From Pigmentibacter ruber (lineage in GTDB: Bacteria; Bdellovibrionota_B; Oligoflexia; Silvanigrellales; Silvanigrellaceae), in the NCBI RefSeq assembly GCF_009792895.1, contig NZ_WSSC01000004.1, forward strand, positions 372,001 to 436,000: DNA of 64,000 nt. Direction: 5' to 3'. Below, piece after piece: positions 44,500 to 53,114 of this stretch (its first letter is position 1; every line of letters begins with the position of its first letter). Under the pieces are notes generated by a model. It ran no database searches, was not told the origin of the DNA, and saw nothing but the letters and a program-made list of their open reading frames with translations. A program made the translations under genes and the position numbers.

Positions 44500-46090
44500 G
44501 TAACTTTCCAGACAATTTTATAGGTAATCCAGTTTTGTATGCAATTTCATCTGCATTCGAACTGGCGACAGATTTAAAATCAGAATAACCAGCAGTATGA
44601 ATAACAGCAGCTATCTGTTCAGCAACGCCTTTTAATTGCATCCAATAACGCAAGCGTTCAGTTGGTACATTTTTTATATCGACTTTTTCAGGATCTAACA
44701 AAGGCTGAGGACGTGTTTTTGCAACAATATCATCAATAGCCGCTTCAGCTTCTTCTGATTCAGTCATTTCTTCTTCATCATCAAGAATAGGTTCACCTAA
44801 ATGAAAATCTTCTAAATCTTCATCTGTACTAAGCTCAGCCTTTTGTTCTTCTAAAGAAGCAGCTAATTCAGCAGCACCCTGCATTACTTGTTCAGCTTCT
44901 TCAGGAGTCAATCTTAACAACTTGATCAGTGTGCGTTGATCCATTCTAGAGATATCTGCAGGATCTTTATATCCTTCATTTACTAGAATTTCAGCGCGCA
45001 TTTCGCCTAAAGCTGGAATTTGAGCAATTACATTTTTATACTCTTGAACAAGTTCACGCATTTTTGATTCAGAACGAATATCAACTTTCCAACCTGTCAA
45101 TTGAGCTGCAAGACGCACATTTTGACCTCTTTTACCAATTGCAAGAGATAAATGCTCATCTGGCACAACAACTTCCATAATATGGAGACGTTCATTTACA
45201 ATAACCTTTGACGGCTCTGAAGGAGCCAAAGCATTACAAACAAAGCGTGCAGGGTCTCTATCATATGGAATGATATCAATCTTTTCACCGCGTAATTCTT
45301 GAACAATAGCTTGTACACGCGCACCTTTAATACCAACACATGCCCCTACTGGGTCAATTGAAGGCTCAGTACTATAAACTGCTATTTTTGAACGACTACC
45401 AGGATCACGAGCAGCACTTTGAATAACGACAATACCCTCAGATATTTCAGTTACTTCTTGCTCAAATAAGCGAATTAACAACTCAGGATGGGCACGACTT
45501 AACATGACTTGTGGACCACGAGTTGATTTTTTAACATCCACAACGAAAGCAATCACTTTATCACGTATTTTATATTTTTCGCCAGGAATTTGCTCACGAA
45601 CAGGCAATACACCTTCAGTTGGGCCGAGATCAACAATGATATCCGCTTTGTCAAAACGACGAACTTGACCGACTACAGTTTGATGTTTTTTATCTTTAAA
45701 TTCTCTAACAACTTTTTCTTTCTCTGCTTCCATTACTTTCTGCACAATGGCTTGTTTAGCAGCTTGCGCAGCAATACGGCCTAATTGGTCAGTTGGAAGA
45801 GGTTCACCAATTTCATCACCAATTTGCAAGGAATCATCCATTGCAATAGCTTCCGTAGCTGGAATTTGTTTGCTTAGATTTGTCAGTTCATTGTCTGCGA
45901 CAACTATACGATAGCGAATTAATTCAATTTCTTCTGTTTCTTCGTTAAAACGTGTTTCAAAGACGCAATCACCAAAATGTTTACGTGCAGCTGTAAGAAC
46001 CGCTTCTCTTAATGCGCCTATTAGCAGCTGGCGATCAATATTTTTTTCTTTACCTACAGTTTCAATTACACGCTTCAAATCTATTTGCAT
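44468..46090 (-). CDS. nusA: Transcription termination/antitermination factor NusA
   Basis: Binds RNA polymerase and RNA to control pausing and termination; 540 residues. Domains in order: N-terminal RNAP-binding (about 1-130), S1 (VVGQVRRFDKADIIVDLGPTEGVLP), KH1 with PGSRSKIAVYSTEPSIDPVGACVGIKGARVQ, KH2 with HLSLAIGKRGQNVRLAAQLTGW, an acidic stretch near residue 430-470, and a C-terminal helix-hairpin-helix repeat. The longest frame begins at 46111; ATG 46090 has AGAGGTG before it. It follows rimP by about 60 bases and overlaps the unknown gene downstream. Confidence 0.95.
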   Translation of the reverse strand: MQIDLKRVIETVGKEKNIDRQLLIGALREAVLTAARKHFGDCVFETRFNEETEEIELIRYRIVVADNELTNLSKQIPATEAIAMDDSLQIGDEIGEPLPTDQLGRIAAQAAKQAIVQKVMEAEKEKVVREFKDKKHQTVVGQVRRFDKADIIVDLGPTEGVLPVREQIPGEKYKIRDKVIAFVVDVKKSTRGPQVMLSRAHPELLIRLFEQEVTEISEGIVVIQSAARDPGSRSKIAVYSTEPSIDPVGACVGIKGARVQAIVQELRGEKIDIIPYDRDPARFVCNALAPSEPSKVIVNERLHIMEVVVPDEHLSLAIGKRGQNVRLAAQLTGWKVDIRSESKMRELVQEYKNVIAQIPALGEMRAEILVNEGYKDPADISRMDQRTLIKLLRLTPEEAEQVMQGAAELAASLEEQKAELSTDEDLEDFHLGEPILDDEEEMTESEEAEAAIDDIVAKTRPQPLLDPEKVDIKNVPTERLRYWMQLKGVAEQIAAVIHTAGYSDFKSVASSNADEIAYKTGLPIKLSGKLHAETAKISGN

Positions 46091-46148
46091 TAAATGCACC
46101 TCTGAAAACAAGCCAAAAATTCAATGAATCCCATTAGTTAGAATTCGA

Positions 46149-46820
46149 CTATTTTATTTTTTTTAATGCCCCTTGCCGAGCTTTTTGTCGAGCAGCATCT
46201 TTAGCTAGCTTTACCGACTTCGATGCTGGATGGAATGGTAACACAAAAGCCATCTTAATTTCCTCAATGGGAACCTCAAATCTATGCGAACCTTCCACAA
46301 GCACTATGACTTTAGAATCTTTATTAACACAAATTTCATTTAATACCATAGTGAACTTACTTCGACCTGAAATTTTCTGCCAAGTTTCTACGGTTATAAC
46401 ATCACCTATGGAAGCTTGAAAGTCTTCAAGATCATAAAGAGTAGGCTCAGACCCAGGAGAACCAACTCGAATACTCACAGCATCTGCAAATGGATCAAAA
46501 ACAGTAGATTCCATAAAATGTTTGTGGACTTCTGTACATTCATCAAATGACAAATTTGTATCAGCCAAACGCGGGGACTTATTTGCCTCAATATCGGACA
46601 AAGAGTAGCCTTTATCTAAAATGATATCAACAATCGGCTCACCCTCTTCAATAAAAAAAAGCCAGTTTCTTACTCGCATTTTTAAAACACCTGGTTCTGT
46701 GACCTTTTGTTTCTGCAAGTTTGAAAGTTCTCTTCTTAGATTTTGAAGAATTTCGCTATGATTTAGCCTAGTTAACTGTTTTGGGTGACTTATTTTATTC
46801 GCATCGTTTTCTAGATACAA
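46149..46820 (-). CDS. rimP: Divergent ribosome maturation factor RimP
   Basis: Assists 30S assembly. The 223 residues are longer than usual (about 150). The RimP pattern is clear from about residue 55: LSFDECTEVHKHFMEST, then VSIRVGSPGSEPTLYDLEDFQASIGDVITVETW, matching the family's SSPGLDRPL-EDFERFIG block, then GRSKFTMVLNEI and VPIEEIKMAFVLPF. The ~50-residue N-terminal and ~20-residue basic C-terminal extensions are unusual. It precedes nusA, as rimP does. The start is TTG at 46820 with GGAG five bases upstream; an internal start is possible. Confidence 0.75.
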   Translation of the reverse strand: MYLENDANKISHPKQLTRLNHSEILQNLRRELSNLQKQKVTEPGVLKMRVRNWLFFIEEGEPIVDIILDKGYSLSDIEANKSPRLADTNLSFDECTEVHKHFMESTVFDPFADAVSIRVGSPGSEPTLYDLEDFQASIGDVITVETWQKISGRSKFTMVLNEICVNKDSKVIVLVEGSHRFEVPIEEIKMAFVLPFHPASKSVKLAKDAARQKARQGALKKIK

Positions 46821-47033
46821 GAGAGCTCCGAGATTTTAAAAAGTTTAAGGAATGATAACCCTTTAATAAATCCCCAACAGAAGGGGCAAACTTTAAACAA
46901 ATTGGGTATAACGTAATTCCTATAAAATCAAATCAAATTTTTCATGAATTGCACAAAAATTTATATCCATGGATGAATTGAGATTCCACAACTATACAAA
47001 TTTCTTCTCTTATATATTTGAAAGGAGATAAAA

Positions 47034-47522
47034 TTGAAAGGACTTTACAGAAAAAGACTTGGAATATGGGGGGAGCAAACTCTAGACCTCTGGATGAGAA
47101 AAAATAATTGGGTACCCATTTTAAAAAACAAGAAAATAAAAAAAGGTGAAGTTGACAGAATTTATAAATACATAAAAAACTATTACTGTCTTGCAGAAGT
47201 TAAGACTTTGTATTTAAATAAAACTATTTCTTCCGAATATTTATTTTCTGCAAATTTCATGAAAAAATTTATTAAGAAACAACAATTGCTGAATCTGTTA
47301 AGATTTAGTGATTTTTTTCTAAAAAATAAAGAAAATCGAGTTTTCATAAGAATTTTTTTAGTACTTATATTTGGTAAAAAAAATTTTTATATCGACAAAG
47401 TACATTTGTGCCAGAACATAAAAATTTGTTGTTTTGAAAAAAATTTTGCTATTATCTCAATAATTCCTGAATTTACAACAAATTTGAAAGGAAAATCTGA
47501 TTTAGAAATTTGGGAAAAATAA
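47034..47522 (+). CDS. YraN/UPF0102-like nuclease-fold protein
   Basis: 162 residues. The N-terminal GIWGEQTLDLWMRKNNWVPI, then KKGEVDRIYKY and CLAEVKTLYLNK, reproduce the GExxAxxxLxxxGxxIL / GExDLI / EVKxR arrangement of YraN, a restriction-endonuclease-like fold whose E-D-E-K residues would bind metal. The C-terminal half is long and diverged. The start is TTG, supported by AAAGGAG six to nine bases upstream. It diverges from rimP and is followed by two secreted-protein genes on the same strand. Confidence 0.7.
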   Translation: MKGLYRKRLGIWGEQTLDLWMRKNNWVPILKNKKIKKGEVDRIYKYIKNYYCLAEVKTLYLNKTISSEYLFSANFMKKFIKKQQLLNLLRFSDFFLKNKENRVFIRIFLVLIFGKKNFYIDKVHLCQNIKICCFEKNFAIISIIPEFTTNLKGKSDLEIWEK

Positions 47523-47595
47523 AATCTTTAATAATTTTAATAAATTTAAATATTTAAATTTCGATAAAAAGAGAATTCCCAGGTAGGTGATTGAT

Positions 47596-48306
47596 ATGCG
47601 GTTAAAAAATATATTTTTAATGTTTATAATTATTTTTGTAGCAATCATCGGCATAATTTTTCTTGAAAATTATCAAAAAAGTTCTGAGTTAAAACAAAAA
47701 AATAATACTATGACAAAAAATGAACCTAATAATTCAGAAGATGAAAAAAAGGAAATTGATAAAGGATTAGAAGAATTAAATAAACAAAAAAATGAGGCTG
47801 AAGTAAAAAAATTAAATCGCATAGTCAAGACTAAATATAATGAGGAAGATTTTAAAAAGTACATAAAAGATAAAATAAATAGAAAGATCCCAAATTATGA
47901 AAATCTATATTTTATTGATAATATTTCAGCGGTATATAAAAACTCTGATGAGTTAATTAATAGAGAATATCTTTGGCAAGACAGCCAATTTTTATATTAT
48001 AAATCAAACAATAAGTATGATAATTTTTCGAATCAAGAATATTTAGCATTGTTCGACAAAAATTCAAATAATATTTACACCACAAACGGTTTTTTTATAC
48101 TCAAACATAAGAAAGATCCAATAAATTTTTCAGGCATGTATGATAAAAACAATGTAGATAAAATTATTGATATTAAAGATGAAATTTCTATTGTAAGAGC
48201 AAAAAATAATAGAAATTTAGTTAAAATATATGAATCATTTTTAACTGATAAAAACTTAATCAGTGCATCATTAGAAATCTTAGATAATATTCTTGTAAAA
48301 GATTAA
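47596..48306 (+). CDS. Membrane-anchored or secreted protein, unknown function
   Basis: 236 residues. An N-terminal hydrophobic segment (residues 5-22, IFLMFIIIFVAIIGIIFLEN) is followed by a Lys/Glu/Asn-rich coiled-coil stretch (about 30-75), then a mixed domain without recognised motifs (NLYFIDNISAVYKN, NQEYLALFDKNSNNIYTTNGFFILK). It ends 14 bases before the S8 protease gene, so the two are co-transcribed, and it may be the protease's chaperone, inhibitor or substrate. The ATG is preceded by AGGTAGGTG; an alternative GTG lies at 47587. Confidence 0.66.
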   Translation: MRLKNIFLMFIIIFVAIIGIIFLENYQKSSELKQKNNTMTKNEPNNSEDEKKEIDKGLEELNKQKNEAEVKKLNRIVKTKYNEEDFKKYIKDKINRKIPNYENLYFIDNISAVYKNSDELINREYLWQDSQFLYYKSNNKYDNFSNQEYLALFDKNSNNIYTTNGFFILKHKKDPINFSGMYDKNNVDKIIDIKDEISIVRAKNNRNLVKIYESFLTDKNLISASLEILDNILVKD

Positions 48307-48320
48307 AAAGGATAATTAGA

Positions 48321-50213
48321 ATGAAAATTTTTTTTCTTATAATATCAGCTTTTCCAATAATTATTATAACATCTTGTGATATTATAGTTCCTTCTGAAGA
48401 AATTGATAAAAAAGATTTATTCAAAGAAATGTGGCATTTAAAAAATACTGGGCAAAAATCTTATGCCAAGTCTGAAGCTGTATCAGGAATTGATTTAAAT
48501 TTACCAAGCGATAAATATAATGGGAAAAATATTAAAATTTTAATTGCTGATGATGCAGTTGATTTAAAACATCCAGATCTCATTCCAAATGCATTAATCA
48601 ATGGATCTATCGATCTTTACAATGATCCCTTAAACCCAACTTCATATATTCCTATTACTCAAAACACTGAAACTCACGGGACTAAAGTAGCTGGAGTAAT
48701 TGCTGCAGCTAAAAATAAAAATAATAAATTTAGAGGAATTGCTTATTCAGCTAAAATAGGAAGTGCAAATTTATTTGAAAAAGCAAACTCAATTTTCTCT
48801 TATACAACTTTGCAAATGCTTATGTATGACTTTGCCTATAATCAAAATTTTGATATCATAAATCAAAGTTACGGAGAAAATCCCTTTGTTTATTCTTCTC
48901 TATCATCTTCAAATTCTCAAGTAATTAACGAATTAATAAAAAATAATTACAGAAAAAACACAGCAAAGGGTTTTATAATTGTAACAAGTTCGGGAAATTA
49001 TACCTGTGAATTTAAATATGCTGATAAATACACAGAAATGAATGGGAAAAAGTCTAGTTATGAGACAACTACAAATATAAAATATGATAATTTAAAAAAC
49101 TTAAAAGACTATGAAAAAAAATATTTATCAAGAATAAGACCTCATTTTTCATTATTTGATTGGAAAAAATCTACACCTTATACTATTGTAGTAGGAGCAT
49201 TATCCGCAAATGGAATTATTGCAGAATATTCAAGTATAGGCTCAAATTTATGGATTACAGGATTTGGAGGAGGGGAGTTAAGTCGCAAAACTGAAGACAA
49301 TAATTTTAATTCTGATTCTATTGAAAGACCTAAAATTATTACTACAACTATTCCAGGGAGAATTGGATTTGGAAATTTATTTGATAACGGATTTTTAACT
49401 GAAAATAAAAATTTATATTATTCCTCCACTTTTACTGGCACATCTGCGGCAGCTCCTACTATTTCAGGTGTAATTGCTTTGATACTTAGTTCAAACCCTA
49501 AGCTATCTTTTTGGGATATAAAACATATTTTAGCTAAAACTGCTAGTAATAAAAAAATTGAACCAAATCCTAAACCATATTGCATTAAAGTCATAGAAAA
49601 TTTAAATTTATTTGATACTTCAAACAGCCTTTGGTCAGTATGGAAAAATAATTGGATCACAAATGCTGCTGGATATCACTTCAGTAATTTTTATGGTTTT
49701 GGAGTTGTAAATACAAATGAAGCTGTAAATTATGCCCTTAATTATGATTATCCTTATCAAGGTAAATTACTTTCTAATTATGTAATTAAAAACTATAATA
49801 TCCAAAAGATAATAAATGAAGGCTCCTTTGACTATCCTATTGAAATAAAAATTGATAAAAATATTAAAATCCAGGCTATAAATATATATCCCGTAATAGA
49901 AACTAACAAGTCTGATGGAATAGGAATAGAAATTGAATCCCCTCAACATACAAAAAGTGTAGTATTATATCCAGCAAACTCTTTAATTTCTTCGAATACT
50001 GATGATTACAATAATAAACTAAAATATCCAGGAAATAATAGCAAACTTGCCGATGAAAATATTGGTTTTTTATCAAATGCTTTTTACGAAGAAGATGCAA
50101 AAGGAACCTGGAGAGTTAAAGTAATCAATGCAAATAAAAAAGAACTTGATCAAAATAATCAAGTTCTTTTTAAAGGAGTTAAGTTTGAAATACTTGGATT
50201 TTCAAAAAATTAA
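48321..50213 (+). CDS. Kexin-like subtilisin (S8) serine protease lipoprotein with P-domain
   Basis: 630 residues. A lipoprotein signal with a TSC lipobox puts Cys19 as the lipidated residue. The peptidase domain (about 35-440) has the triad D77 (LIADDAVDLKHPDL), H119 (TETHGTKVAGVIAA) and S375 (TGTSAAAPTISGVIALIL), with N226 in SSGN as oxyanion residue. A C-terminal P-domain (about 500-630; DGIGIEIESPQHT, AKGTWRVKVIN) is typical of proprotein convertases and bacterial kexin-like proteases. Likely outer-surface or periplasmic. It is in an operon with the gene before it and converges with trxB one base away. Confidence 0.9.
   Translation: MKIFFLIISAFPIIIITSCDIIVPSEEIDKKDLFKEMWHLKNTGQKSYAKSEAVSGIDLNLPSDKYNGKNIKILIADDAVDLKHPDLIPNALINGSIDLYNDPLNPTSYIPITQNTETHGTKVAGVIAAAKNKNNKFRGIAYSAKIGSANLFEKANSIFSYTTLQMLMYDFAYNQNFDIINQSYGENPFVYSSLSSSNSQVINELIKNNYRKNTAKGFIIVTSSGNYTCEFKYADKYTEMNGKKSSYETTTNIKYDNLKNLKDYEKKYLSRIRPHFSLFDWKKSTPYTIVVGALSANGIIAEYSSIGSNLWITGFGGGELSRKTEDNNFNSDSIERPKIITTTIPGRIGFGNLFDNGFLTENKNLYYSSTFTGTSAAAPTISGVIALILSSNPKLSFWDIKHILAKTASNKKIEPNPKPYCIKVIENLNLFDTSNSLWSVWKNNWITNAAGYHFSNFYGFGVVNTNEAVNYALNYDYPYQGKLLSNYVIKNYNIQKIINEGSFDYPIEIKIDKNIKIQAINIYPVIETNKSDGIGIEIESPQHTKSVVLYPANSLISSNTDDYNNKLKYPGNNSKLADENIGFLSNAFYEEDAKGTWRVKVINANKKELDQNNQVLFKGVKFEILGFSKN
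50137..50171 (-). terminator. trxB terminator located inside the 3' end of the convergent protease gene
   Basis: A perfect 14-bp inverted repeat (arms 50137-50150 and 50158-50171, 7-base loop) lies within the last 80 bases of the protease coding region. On the minus strand it is followed by TTATTT after a T run in the stem, about 44 bases after the trxB stop, a good rho-independent terminator. Confidence 0.7.
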
Positions 50214-50214
50214 A

Positions 50215-51138
50215 TTAATGTGCAAATCCTTCTATATATTTTTCTGCTTGTAGTGCAGCTTGACAGCCCCGACCAGCAGCTGTAATTGCTTGACGATATA
50301 ATTTGTCTTCAACATCGCCTGCCGCAAAAATTCCCTCTATGTTAGTATAAGTTCCATTTTTTGTTAAAATGTAACCTTTTTCATCCATTTCAACTAAACC
50401 CTTCACAAAATCTGTATTTGGGTGATGACCTATCGCCATAAAAAGTCCGTCAACAGAAATATTATCTTTTGTTCCATTTTTATTTTTTGCAACTACTCCT
50501 GTTAAACCTTTATCATCAGAAAGGGTATCAACTATTTCTGTATTATAAATTATTTTTATTTTAGGATTTGCAATTACTCTTTCTTGCATTGCTTTACTTG
50601 CTCTAAATTTATCACTTCTATGAATTAAAATTACTTCTGAAGCAAGCTTTGAAAGATACATTGCTTCTTCCATAGCACTATCTCCTCCGCCAACCACAGC
50701 AACTTTTTTATTCTTATAAAAAAAGCCATCGCAGACTGCACATGTAGATAAGCCGTACCCCATTAGTTTATCTTTATTGGGAAGAGGTAACGTTATAGCG
50801 GACGCACCTGTAGCTACAATGACAACTTTTGCTTCAATATCTGGTTCATAGTCACGCTTAATTATGAACGTTCCCTTACTACTTTTTTCTACTTTAGTAA
50901 CTGAGCCATTAAGCATTCTAGCTCCTACTTTTTCAGCTTGCTCCCGCATATCACGCATTAATTTATTTCCATCAATGCCTTCTACAAAACCAGGCCAGTT
51001 TTCTATGACGCTAGTTGTAGTTAATTGCCCCCCTGGTTGCATTCCACTAATAACAACTGGGTTTAAAGCTGCTCTGGCAGTATAAATTGCTGCTGTTAAG
51101 CCTGAAGGACCAGAACCAATAATGACAACATTTTCCAT
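50215..51138 (-). CDS. trxB: Thioredoxin-disulfide reductase
   Basis: FAD/NADPH enzyme that reduces thioredoxin; 307 residues, the normal length. The FAD motif is VVIIGSGPSGLTAAIYTARA, the redox pair C133-A-V-C136 in STCAVCDGFF, the NADPH motif VAVVGGGDSAMEEAMYLSKLA, and the C-terminal FAD block GIFAAGDVEDKLYRQAITAAGRGCQAA. It stands alone on the minus strand; the upstream gap of about 260 bases to the SDR gene should hold divergent promoters. Confidence 0.96.
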   Translation of the reverse strand: MENVVIIGSGPSGLTAAIYTARAALNPVVISGMQPGGQLTTTSVIENWPGFVEGIDGNKLMRDMREQAEKVGARMLNGSVTKVEKSSKGTFIIKRDYEPDIEAKVVIVATGASAITLPLPNKDKLMGYGLSTCAVCDGFFYKNKKVAVVGGGDSAMEEAMYLSKLASEVILIHRSDKFRASKAMQERVIANPKIKIIYNTEIVDTLSDDKGLTGVVAKNKNGTKDNISVDGLFMAIGHHPNTDFVKGLVEMDEKGYILTKNGTYTNIEGIFAAGDVEDKLYRQAITAAGRGCQAALQAEKYIEGFAH

Positions 51139-51398
51139 TTTTTTGCTCCAATTTTTTAACGAAACTCAATGCAGCAACAGCCGCTAAGAGTAATTTAGAC
51201 TGAGTCTAAGACATGTCAAGACTTCTTGAATTCAATTCTTTCTAAACCAATAAATTATACAGTAATATTAAATATTTGCATAATAATTCAACAGCTTTTA
51301 CAAAATCAACCAACCTAAATATACAGGTTATCGAAAATATTATAAACCTTGATTGTCTTCTTTTATAAATCTATGAAATTCATGCAAAGGATATTTCA

Positions 51399-52178
51399 AT
51401 GAAATCAAATAATACAGAACTCTTCTGGTTAAGCGGTGCTTCGAGCGGAATTGGGTATGCAGTAGCAGAAGAATTGGCAAAGAAAAAAGTAAGTCTAATA
51501 ATTTCGTCAAGAAATGCTAATAAAATATCTGATAAAGTAAGCTTTTTAAAAAGTTTGGGGGCAAGTAACGTAGAATTAATTGATTTAGATATTTCAGAAG
51601 ATAATTCCAAAAACATTATTATTAATACATTAAAAGGAAGAAAATTATCTGGCGTTTTAGTGAATGGTGGGGGTTATACAGGTAAAAAATTAGTTGAGCA
51701 TAACTATCAAGATTTTCTCCAAAGTAACAAAAATATGCTTGCTGGACCTGCGCAATTTGTTCTTAATATTTTGCCACATTGTGAACACAATAACTCTAGT
51801 ATAGTAGCTATAACAAGTACTTCTATAAAAGAACCAGTTGGTTTATTGCATATGTCAGCAATATATAGATCTGGTTTAGTTATATTTCTAAAAAATTTAG
51901 CGCATGAGATTGGTCATACAGGAATTCGTATTAACAATGTAGGACCCGGTTCAACTGCGACCGAACATATAGAGAATTTAATTGAAAACTCTGCAAAAAT
52001 GAGTAATACAGACAAAGAAATAATTAGAAAGAATTTTGAAAGCCGCTCAGCTCTTAATAGAATGGGAGAACCAGCAGAAATTGCTAAAGTGGTAACTTTT
52101 TTATTTTCAAAAGATGCTTCTTACATCAATGGACAAACAATTTTAGTAGATGGATGCTCAACTAAATCATATTTATAA
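51399..52178 (+). CDS. Short-chain dehydrogenase/reductase with an atypical active site
   Basis: 259 residues of the SDR fold. The cofactor motif is LSGASSGIGYAVAEELA (residues 11-27), DLDISED follows near residue 62, and NNAG is replaced by NGGG. The usual Y-x-x-x-K appears as Y156-R-S-G-L160, so the catalytic Lys is missing, although Ser (VAITSTSIKEP) and Tyr are kept. The C-terminal AKVVTFLFSKDASYINGQTILVDGG-type end (DGCS here) is normal. It may have altered activity or be non-catalytic. AAAGGAT precedes the ATG. Its stop overlaps the convergent phosphatase by 6 bases. Confidence 0.85.
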   Translation: MKSNNTELFWLSGASSGIGYAVAEELAKKKVSLIISSRNANKISDKVSFLKSLGASNVELIDLDISEDNSKNIIINTLKGRKLSGVLVNGGGYTGKKLVEHNYQDFLQSNKNMLAGPAQFVLNILPHCEHNNSSIVAITSTSIKEPVGLLHMSAIYRSGLVIFLKNLAHEIGHTGIRINNVGPGSTATEHIENLIENSAKMSNTDKEIIRKNFESRSALNRMGEPAEIAKVVTFLFSKDASYINGQTILVDGCSTKSYL

Positions 52179-52937
52179 TTTAATAAAACTATTTGCAGCC
52201 TTTTCCATTAAATCCTTATTTATTCCACATTCTTTTTGTAAAAAATGAGAAATTCCGCCATTTTTTTGCTGTTCAGAAATAAAATTTTTCATTTTTCCAA
52301 TTTTATGTTTTTCTAAAGCACTTGTTTTTTCATAATCACATTCAATTGCATCTATTGTTGATTCATTTAATAATTTTTTTTGCTCTAATGCCATAGCTGA
52401 AAGCATAGCTGCAAACGCTCCTGTGCGATCTCGTCCAACATCACAATGAAATAAAAAACTGCTTTTATTTGTCAAATCAAGTATAGTTTTTTCAAAAAAA
52501 GTGCACATTGTTTCTTTAAACTCTAATTTTTTCCAATTTTCAAAATTTTCTATGTCATTAATTTCAAATGTTGTATTAGGATGAAAGCCATATTTTCTTA
52601 TACCATGCTCCATTTCACAGTAATAAGAATGTGGATTCCATGGGCTAAAGTTGAATGAATATATTTTATTAGGATTGTTAATTTTATCACAACTCCAACC
52701 AGAAAAATACTTATTTGAGCGATAAACGAGACCAGTATTAAATACTTCTTTTTTTAGACATTTATTTAAACTTTGCCCTACATCTCTAAAGTTTAATCTA
52801 TAATCAAAAAAACCTATCCATAGTTTTGGTTCATATTTACTTTTATCTTTTTTATAAACAAACCCTATAACAGCAACAATTAATAGAATGAGGAAGAAAG
52901 GTATTAATGTAAAAAGTAGCAATTTTTTTCTGTTCAT
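52173..52937 (-). CDS. Membrane-anchored tyrosine/dual-specificity phosphatase (Y_phosphatase3-like)
   Basis: 254 residues. One N-terminal membrane helix (LLLFTLIPFFLILLIVAVIGFVY) anchors a phosphatase domain outside the cytoplasm. The family-3 hallmark YRLNFRDVGQSLN with TGLVYRSNKYF lies near residues 50-80. The P-loop is HCDVGRDRTGAFAAML (C-x5-R). Such proteins act on phosphotyrosine or phosphoinositides; several bacterial relatives are host-directed. ATG 52937 is preceded by GGATG; the longest frame reaches 52979. An App1-type phosphatase lies upstream on the same strand. Confidence 0.82.
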   Translation of the reverse strand: MNRKKLLLFTLIPFFLILLIVAVIGFVYKKDKSKYEPKLWIGFFDYRLNFRDVGQSLNKCLKKEVFNTGLVYRSNKYFSGWSCDKINNPNKIYSFNFSPWNPHSYYCEMEHGIRKYGFHPNTTFEINDIENFENWKKLEFKETMCTFFEKTILDLTNKSSFLFHCDVGRDRTGAFAAMLSAMALEQKKLLNESTIDAIECDYEKTSALEKHKIGKMKNFISEQQKNGGISHFLQKECGINKDLMEKAANSFIKL

Positions 52938-53045
52938 CAAACATCCGCACCTATAAACTAGTAAACAGATAAATAGCATTCTTTGAATACTACTCGACTT
53001 CTTCAGATTGTTTTAAATCAATTATATAAAAAAAAATAGGAAAAA

Positions 53046-53083
53046 TAAAAAAAATCGAGCTCTATGTTAATAAAACTCGACTT
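53046..53083 (-). terminator. Rho-independent terminator of the App1-like gene
   Basis: On the minus strand AAGTCGAG (complement 53076-53083) pairs with CTCGATTT (complement 53052-53059) around a 16-base loop, followed by a T run. It lies about 32 bases after the gene's stop. Confidence 0.6.
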
Positions 53084-53114
53084 TTCTGTGAGAATTTTTA
53101 AACTAGGAATTTGT

